Source: Bretschneidera sinensis
Lineage: Eukaryota; Streptophyta; Magnoliopsida; Brassicales; Akaniaceae
DNA: 64,000 bases
Assembly (NCBI GenBank): GCA_023935145.1
Contig: CM043698.1
Span: forward strand, 79,755,001 to 79,819,000
Direction of reading: 5' to 3'
Shown here: positions 56,018-64,000 of the stretch, in pieces
Numbering within the stretch: position 1 is the stretch's first letter
How the letters are laid out: each line of letters opens with the position of its first letter
Made by a program: the position numbers and the translations under genes
Notes under the pieces: generated by a model
Database searches by the model: none
What the model was told of the DNA's origin: nothing
The model's input: the letters and a program-made list of their open reading frames with translations, nothing else

Positions 56018-56345
56018 GATACGAGCCGAGTCGAATTGAGATGAATTGAGTTTTGGTACTCGAAATATTTAGCTTGAGTCACTTGTAATTTACTTGAGTT
56101 CGAGTCGAACATAAAACTTCAGACTCAGCTTGGTTCTTGTTTATTATCTTCGAGCTCAAACGATTGAAATAAGGTTGTTTGAGCTCAACGAACTCAACTT
56201 TTCGAGTTTGGATATATAAATATAGACATTTATTTTAAATATATAAAATGTATTTTCAAGCCGAATTTGTGCTAAATGTCTGTCATTACGAATTCGACTT
56301 GTTATATTAAATTCGAACTTAACTTGAAAGCTTAGAGCCACGCTA
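56018..56345. other. hAT-like degenerate fragment (tentative)
   Basis: AGGGGAAGATACGAGCCGAG at the left is followed by many GAGTCGAA, CTCGAAA, TTCGAGT and GAGCTC words, the style of non-autonomous hAT subterminal regions. The right terminus and target duplication were not found. Confidence 0.3.
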
Positions 56346-57223
56346 GATCAAGTCTCCATGAGTTGATCGATAAGTAATCAAACATTCTTAAATGTTTATG
56401 TTATGCTATATTTCGTTGAGAAGCGCGTTTAATTTATAGGAAACGAAATTCAGTTAAGTAATTTATTTATGTTTTTCAAAAAGGGGTATGGATGACTCTT
56501 ATATAGCTTTATGTAAAATTTTCTCTACTCCTCCTCCTCTTCTGCTCTATTCATACCTCTTTGTCTTTTGTGTTTAGTATTTCTACTAGAGAATGGTGAT
56601 GGTAAGACTTGGCAATATTGCATCAAATGCCAAGAATTCATTTGCAATGCTCAAGGGATTAGCTAGAACCCTTATCACCATGGAATATTTACAATGATCG
56701 ATCATTGCATCAACTCTTAATGGGCATATTTTCGGCCAGGGAAGTACAATGATCCACAAATGAATAGCTTGAGATTGTTGACCTTTTTGGGCCTTTGCAA
56801 ATGAAAAACAAAAGTAAGATCCTTGACGAATTGTTAGTCCATGGAGGGCAGGTTATTTGTTAGGTCTGGAGAGCACCAAGAATCGTAAAGACATGGACAT
56901 AGGTGTACAGTATAAGATAATGAAATTGTATTTTTTAAAAGACGAAGAAAAAGAATTCTTTGACTTCTGCCCTTTCAGCAATTGGATTTGCATTAATCAA
57001 TGGAGAAATTAAATATCAGCAACGGGACACCCAAGCAGCCACCCATTTCAACTACCGTACAACCAATCAAAACTCAATAATTCTCATTTGTTACGGTGAT
57101 TTTTAAGAGTAAATTTATCATTTTATTAGTCAAGCTATGCATATGTCAATTTGCTATTAGCTCAACTTATGAGTGATATCAGTATATGACAAACGTGAGA
57201 GGCTCTAAATCATTAGATCGCGG

Positions 57224-57259
<36 letters not shown>

Positions 57260-60200
57260 TCAATATGATTTAAACACTTGAGCACAAATCTTGGATCCAA
57301 ACTATATATATAAATCATTTTTGTTTTTAATTTTAATCCGATGAGGGAATGATTTTTCACATTTCCTTTTACTTACATGTAAAAATTTTCAACACAAGTT
57401 TTAAGTTCAAACTATGTATATAAATTACTTTTGTTTATAATTTCAATCCGAGGTGAGATTGATCTTTCGCATATTCTCTTGCTTACATGTAAAAATTCTT
57501 AATAAATTTGTTTCTTACAAAATTCAGCTTGGCTAAAATGAATTCAACGAATGTGCGATGCATTACTAACATCTCTTTGGCCCATCAAACTACGATATTA
57601 TTATTATTTTTTTGGTAAAGATCAAACAACGATATTAATGCTTTAACTATTTAGAAATAAGAATGGCTGCAAATCTGCAATGCATGTTCCACCCTGCAAT
57701 ATGTTGCACCCATATTTTCTATTTGTCAAGCGTTTTAACATAAGTCAAAAAAATTGACTACCATTTCTGTTTTTATATTCTAAATTTTTTTATCATCTTG
57801 TGTCTTTATTCAAGACTTGCATATATTAAGGAGTCGAACTTCAAATGTGAAAATAAGATTTCAACTCTCTATGCTTTGAAGTATTCTTGACTTGACTGCC
57901 TCCAACCACTAAAGTGTTTGGACCAACATAGAATATATTCAACCATAATCTTTAATATTTAATTAGTAATTTTTCAATACAAAATCTATTTTCTGAATCA
58001 TTCAAGCTTAATGCTTGAGCTCTAGGCAGAAAAGGGTAGCTATTTAATGCCACAGCATGAAATTGTCAATTTGGCACGTTGAAGAGGGGAAAAAACGTGA
58101 TATTGACTTGGTGTTATATTATTTTATGATTTTCTTGTAATATGGTAACATTCTAGCTTAGACAAAAAGAGGAGTTGATACATTTTCCTGCAAACCCCCC
58201 ATGTGGGATCTTAAAATTTGGCATGTAAAAGAGTTTGGGGCTATGGGATGTTGAAAGTAAATATTTGATATGTAAAAGAGTTTGGAGTTATAAAGAATCC
58301 TCTTTTTTCTTCTTTACTTTACTCTCAATCCCCCTCTCCCTCCCCCTCCCCCTCCCCCTCATCCTCAAGACCTTCCCAACCTATTTTCTCACAAGGATAT
58401 AAATATCAACACTCGGGTTTTTTTCCATCCATTTTTGGTACTCAGATAATGCATTAAAAACATTGCAACATGTGAATCAACTGTTATTGATTTAATGGTT
58501 ATTATCTTAAGTCAAATATACTTAAATGCATTAAAATTATGAGTTTGATTTTTCAAACCAACAATTTTCGTAGAGAGAAAAATATTCAAGCAAGCGAACA
58601 ATTTTTTTATGAATAAAGAGAATTGTTGTATGAAAATATGAATTATGAATCGATAGATTAGATAATTATTATAAATTATCAAAAAAAAATTACAACATGT
58701 ATAGAAACTCTAATAATAATTAATTATAATGAAGAAAAAAATCACTGAATCGTTTTGATTTATCTAAAACGTCAAAGAGTGTTAGAAGGGTATTAAAAAT
58801 CATTTCAGACTTGATCTTTTGAGAATTAGGAGGTCGTCAAAATCACTTTTGTCAGCTTTAGAGCGTGCGTGGGCCTTGTTGATAACGAGGTTTTCAGTAT
58901 CTATAAATAGTTAGTTAGCAAGCAGCAAATGAGGTAGGAGGTGACATTTTGCTATTGGTTTTCAGATAAAATCATGGGATCAAGTCGTCTTATTAGACCT
59001 TCTTCATGTGGACCCAAAACTTGATTGACGGCCTCATCCTAACAAATCAAGGAGAAAGAAATGGTTTAGGAGTAAGGAGAAGATACATGTATTTGTATTA
59101 AAAGGGAGAAAAAGGCCCACATCAGAGGCTTCATCTTGAATTAGGTATCAGTCTAATTGGTAACAAGGAAAAAAGATGAAACATATTTCTGTGGGGTCAA
59201 GATTCATTAAAGGCTGACTTCAAAAGCATGAATTTTCAGTTCTCAAAACTTTGAAAATTATTTTAATATATGTGGGGAACAAAGATCCACAAATGTGTTG
59301 GCTTCTGTTTATGGACTTCCCACGGGATGATTCCTCCCAAGAATTTCTCGTTGGGCATTGGAAGTAAAAAGATTTAAGAAAATTAATTGGGCTAAAGTCC
59401 CCAACGGGCCAGCCTATTAGCTTAGAGTATAGGTAGAGCCTAGCTCTTAGAATTGATGGTACAAACTTGGGTCCGACTATGGTCCTTTGAACTATAACAA
59501 TCAGCAAAGGACCATAATTTAGTGATAATTTAATACATTGAATGATAAATCGATCTTATAAGGTAAAAATGTTTTACCTATATTTGTCATTATCGTGTTA
59601 TCATGAAATATAATTTATATTAGTTTATGATAAAAGTTATCGTCTCTTGTAAAAATGCAAGGATTATAAATTTTTCCAACAAACTTTATGCATGAGGATC
59701 AATCAATAACATGCACATAAGAATTTTTCTGTTGAGATTTTGGAAGAATATGTGATTTGATGTGGTAATTTGATGCATCTCTAAAACGTAAAGTCTCAGT
59801 TGATCCATTTTAAAATCAAAAGAGGAATTTGATACAATGACTTAACATGTAGGGAGAAAACAGATAATATTTCATTATTTTTTTTTAGTGGTGGAGATCT
59901 TCAAACTTTGGCTCGATTAATCCTTGAGTACATGCTAAACCACCCCTCAATTCTTTCTTTTTCATTCTACATCATATTTTTCATTATACAATTAATGCAT
60001 AATACATTTTAACTTCTTGATTTTTTCTTGATACACTACTTTTCATAAGAAAGACATGAAAAATGAAAACATTTGATTACCAAGATAGGTACTTTTGAAA
60101 AACCAATATTGTTTTTATTTATTTATAAATAATGCATTTAATTAATGATGTTTCTTAAAGGTTGGAAATCCAAAGATGAAAAAAAGACTTAAAAGCGTAT

Positions 60201-60984
60201 AATTTGCTTTCGTGTGTAAAATATTCAATGTTGGGGGCAAATTGTTTTTTTTTTTTTTTTTTTTGTTGGTGTTAGTGATTGTTTGCTTTGTGTTTGTTAT
60301 TCGAAACGTCTCCATTATCTTATTTACATTGAGATTTTTGGCATGACTAAAGCATGTGACTAAGAAACTTTGACTTTGGTGGATTTTGTTGACTATTTTG
60401 CGTGGTGGTGTAGGGTACTAGATAGTACTTTGTAGTCCACTCATATTATGATATGAAGATATCGTCTTAAGGAACAAACCAAAGAGACAACCGAACGGAC
60501 AATCCAAAAAAAAAGTTTCTTCTCAATAGATTATCCAAAAGGGGTGTCGAGGGATGTGTCAACTATACAAGCTATTGGTAGGTAATCACATTAAAGAGTC
60601 GTCACTTGATGTTAAAGACCAAAAATCTTTTAGCCACTAGTCAATTGAGGGTCAAATTCGTGAGTCCGAAAATTGAATACGCGACAAAGAGGTCATAAAT
60701 GAGTGTCTTACCAACACTTAGATCTTAAGAGGCCTACCTTTTACTCTTGCATTTCAAATGGATTTTTTTTATATTTTTTTTTTATTTATGTTTATCAATT
60801 ATTAACTTAATTGTTTTTCTTTAATTCAAGTGATCAAGCAAGCAAGCAATAAATATGAGAGCACACGATATGATCATTCACATGAAAATATAATCCATCC
60901 ATAACAGTTAAAAGTGCGAGAAAAGTAAAATGCGATTACATCGAAAATTGCTGGATATAAAAAAGTGTCTAAACGTGGCTTACA
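56346..60984. other. Intergenic region, no gene seen
   Basis: AT-rich DNA with a TA run (57227-57257), a C-rich tract (58330-58359), a short perfect hairpin (59478-59516) and a T run (60246-60264). Around 56590-57060 base composition is more balanced, but frames are broken by stops and match nothing I recognise. The minus-strand open frame at 59220-59507 also lacks any feature. At 60560-60720 sequence with AAAGAGTCGTCACTTGAT resembles plant repeat sequence, but I cannot classify it. Confidence 0.45.
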
Positions 60985-61160
60985 TGTAATGATCTATCTT
61001 GGGTTGGCCACCCCCGAGACGGTGTTATCACATTTTGAAAATCCCAGCACGACACATAGATGCAACAATAAAAATTTATCAACTGCAAATTTACGTCAAT
61101 CCTTAACCCTTAACAGGGGAGATATATCATTCAGATCTCAACTTAAATATTGTATACAAC

Positions 61161-61197
<37 letters not shown>

Positions 61198-62846
61198 CTC
61201 ATTAATCTGAGGATGTGGACTACGTGGCTTACAGATAATAAATCCGTCTGAATCTCACACCAACTATCTGTCCTGCCTGCTACCTGAAATCATTTAACAT
61301 TGAGAGATGAGCTTCATAAGCTTAGTGAATTAAATTTACTAGAAGTATTCAATTCGTATAAATAGTCTTTTAATATTTAATCATTTATATCATATACTTG
61401 ATAATACCATTCTATTATCACTACACATATTATAAGTCTCATTATCTATCAATCTCTTCCTCTTATATATATGTTCACCTTAAGACCATCAATTATCTCA
61501 GTACGAGGTTCACAACATATAATCTACCATTTATATAGTCCATTTATATAGTCCTTATCATATCATACTTCTATGTTTATTTCTTACAATAACTGTCTCT
61601 CTGTGAGACTTATTCATCTATAAATTTAAAATAACAAACAACGCTTCAACATTTCAGTAATGAAATCAATACTTAAAACAAATGCAATGCATGAATTATT
61701 ATTTGGGAGCGTCTTCCCACATGTCGACATGTTTTTATCTTAAACCGGCCCCCTCCCGGTTTTTTTGTTTCATTTAGACCGGCTCCCTATCAGTTTTCAT
61801 TTATTTCCAGCATATACCGACTGTCACGGTTTTCATTTAAACTAGCCCCCTCCGGTTCTTTTATTTCACGCATATGCATATGAACAATGATATGAAATAT
61901 GCATATGAAGAGTAATATAACAACAAACATGTATTCAGTTATTAAATTTAGTTATCCTGCCTTTTCTCGATTTACTGTTTGATCAATTTCACTAATTTAT
62001 TTTTCTCATATATCACATCAATTTATCAACCATAACTCATTAAGAATTTCATTTATCCCCTTCATTATTTAATCGACTCATTATTCCAATAATATTACTT
62101 CTCATATAACAACTTTCCACATATCAATTATACTTATCATACCTATCAAACAACTTTCATCTATTATCAAATCATAGGTTAATAAATTATTCAAATATTA
62201 TCACTAAATATTTCATATCTATCTTCATTACTTAAAGTAAATTTTACTCACCACGTAGCACTTAGAGCTACCCGTGGATCACCTCTTTGCCCTTCCTGTT
62301 CCTCTTAACAATTTTTCCCGGTTGTTGATCGTCAACACTTGACATAATATTCATATTAAATTCTAATTTATTCTTAAATTCTTCATAATTCACACACTTT
62401 GAAAATTTCCACTTTGAATTTCAGGAAATTTCATGTAAACTAAATTTCAAAAATAAACTTCATGTTATTACTTTCTGTTTTTCTTAGAGCTTCCCGTGGC
62501 TCTCTATAAAATTCTCCCGTAAACCCCTTAAAAATTTTACTCTTCCAACCTTTCTTTCGATCCCTAAGTGTCTAAAGAAATAGAGTAGTTTAGATTTGAG
62601 ATTGAAGAAAACCAAACAGGATTTGGTAAAATTAATAAAACAATTCAATATAAATAATATGATTTTGCGGTACCGTTCACTGCTCCACCGTTTTAATTTT
62701 TTCACAGCTGCATAACATGTAGCACACTTTCAGAAAGGTTGCAACACCTGGACTTCTAGGTGTTGCACAAATATTTTTTTTTAATTTCTTTTTTTTCCTT
62801 TATCTGAACGTTTTTTTTTGAATTGTTTTATAAAAATTAAATCTTT

Positions 62847-62893
<47 letters not shown>

Positions 62894-62958
62894 TTAACTC
62901 CATGTCATGTTTATCAAATTACTTCTTTATCTTTTTTTTTACAAATACGAGTATTATA
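60985..62958 (-). repeat. E4 3' LTR
   Basis: The plus-strand edges are TGTAATGATC and GAGTATTATA (TATAATACTC on the minus strand, for the family's TGTAATACC). It includes (TA)n at about 61163-61192 and 62850-62888 and the palindrome ACATGTCGACATGT at 61719-61732. Decayed ACCGG/CCGGT tandem units lie at 61745-61862. Confidence 0.85.
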
Positions 62959-62989
62959 ATTCTACCCACTTTACAAAAATTTCATCCCC

Positions 62990-64000
62990 GAAATTTCCTT
63001 ACCTAATTCATGAAAGAGTTGGGGGTATTCTTTTCTCATTCTTGCTTCATGCTCCCAAGTGACTTCTTCGACATCTTGGCTTCGTCATAATACTTGAATC
63101 AAGGGAATGACTTTATTGCGCAAGACTTGTTCCTTTCTGTCTAGAATTCTGACCGGTACTTGCATAAAAGTCAAATCTTCCTAAAGTTCTATCGCTTGAT
63201 TCGAGATACTATGAGATTCATCGTGTAAGTACTTTCTCAAAAGTGAGACATGAAACATATTATGTAATTACTTTTACTCTTGAGGCAAATCCAATCTATA
63301 TGCTACTGGTCCAACTCTCTTAATCACCTCATATGGCCCCACAAATCTCAGGCTCAACTTTCCCTTCTTTTTAAACCTCAATACGCCATTCTACGGAGAT
63401 ATCTTCAAAAATACCTAATCACCAACTTGAAACTCGAGAGGTCATCTTCTATTATCAGCATATCCCTTATGTCTGTTCTGTGCTGCTCTAAGGTTCTCTT
63501 TAACCAGTTTAATCCTCTCAGTAGTCAGATCTATAATTTTTGGGCCAAATATCTTTCTCTCTCCAACTTCTTCCCAGCATATTGGAGTTCTACACCTCCT
63601 ACCATATAGAGCTTCAAATAGTGTCATCCCAATACTAGTTTGATACTGATTATTATTTGTAAACTCCATCAAAGGCAAATAAGCATCCCAGCTCACTGAG
63701 AAACTCAATACAGTTGCCCTCAGCATATCTTCTAGTATTTTGATGATTCTCTCTGTCTGCCCATCGGTTTGTGGATGAAAAGTTGTACTAAACTGTAATT
63801 ATGTACCCACAGCTTCTTGGAAACCTCTCCAAATTCTAGAGGTAAATCTAGAGTCTCTATCTGGTACAATACTCAAAGGTAGTCCATGTAATCTTACAAT
63901 CTCATCTACATACAATTCAACCAACTTTTCAAGACTCTAGGTAGTTTTAATAGAAAGGAAATGTGAAGACTTAGAAAGTCTATCTACTATAACCCATACA
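62990..64000 (-). pseudogene. E4 integrase with C-terminal chromovirus-like tail (partial)
   Basis: Read from 64000 leftwards: VWVIVDRLSKSSHFLSIKTT, stop, then [38 protein letters not shown] and ALYGRRCRTPICWEEVGERK. The DD(35)E triad is visible as the aspartates of VDRLSKS and PDRDSRF and the glutamate of GQTER. The longest open piece is 63442-63726. The tail reads LSLRFVGPYEVIKRVGPVAY, FHVSLLRKYLHDESH and EVTWEHEARMRKEYPQLF. Several stops (for example after IKTT and in AVGT, stop, LQF) show that it is dead. Integrase would insert element DNA into the genome. This copy retains the catalytic core that E3 has lost. Confidence 0.85.

Larger units (their letters stand above)
60985..64000 (-). 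mobile_element. E4: Tekay/Del-like Ty3/gypsy retrotransposon, 3' end only
   Basis: The LTR at 60985-62958 is homologous to the E3 LTR in inverted orientation (compare ACCCCCGAGACGGTGTTATC near 61010 with the end of the E3 LTRs). Integrase reads on the minus strand to the left of the window's right edge. The 5' part and other LTR lie beyond 64000, so no target-site check is possible. Confidence 0.85.

Noticed and set aside
56590..57060. Possible gene fragment with more balanced composition
   Set aside because: Frames are broken by stops, there is no recognisable protein, and no splice or promoter signals stand out.
63280..63609. 109-codon plus-strand open frame
   Set aside because: It is antisense to the E4 integrase.

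Overview
The window is nuclear DNA of a eudicot plant. It is AT-rich. It carries one ordinary host gene, a group IIc WRKY transcription factor (minus strand, three exons, 48472-51206), and otherwise mostly transposable elements. The plant origin follows from the WRKY domain with its lineage-typical intron, a PPR-protein fragment, plant Ty3/gypsy lineages primed by initiator-Met or Asp tRNA, and a CACTA transposon. I cannot name the species.

Positions 1-43812 read best as one deeply nested stack. The outermost layer is a degenerate CACTA (En/Spm) transposon coded on the minus strand. Its right terminus is near 43812 and its left part lies before the window. It was split by a minus-strand LTR retrotransposon here called E1 (before 1 to 36639), which has long LTRs and no coding capacity (LARD-like). 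E1 received a hAT-like element (466-1981) carrying a captured piece of a PPR gene, a plus-strand Athila/Tat-like element EA (7327-27072) and a plus-strand Tekay/Del-like element E3 (27857-36342). EA was split by a minus-strand Athila/Tat-like element EB (8261-20569). EB was split in turn by EC (15585-19009), a deletion derivative of EA's own family. The CACTA remnant also carries a hAT-like insert (about 38715-40014). Target-site duplications support the hAT-like element, EB and EC. EA and E3 lack them, and their flanks are rearranged.

None of the retrotransposons looks autonomous within the window. EA has a broken gag-protease frame that stops just inside reverse transcriptase. EB has gag-protease with a stop inside the protease motif and no reverse transcriptase or integrase. 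EC has no genes. E3 has relics of all domains but many stops, a changed RT active site and a deleted integrase core. E1 has no recognisable protein.

43813-60984 is gene space. It holds a minisatellite, the WRKY gene with a TC-rich leader and a distal W-box/G-box cluster, a Mutator-type MITE with a perfect 9-bp duplication (53377-53767), several degenerate hAT-like patches, microsatellites and long AT-rich intergenic stretches with no supported gene. 60985-64000 is the 3' end of another minus-strand Tekay/Del-like element (E4), related to E3 and continuing past the window.

No new enzymatic or defence system is visible. The observations most worth following are the PPR fragment captured by the hAT-like element and the palindromic word blocks that recur in the LTRs of four different retrotransposon groups.
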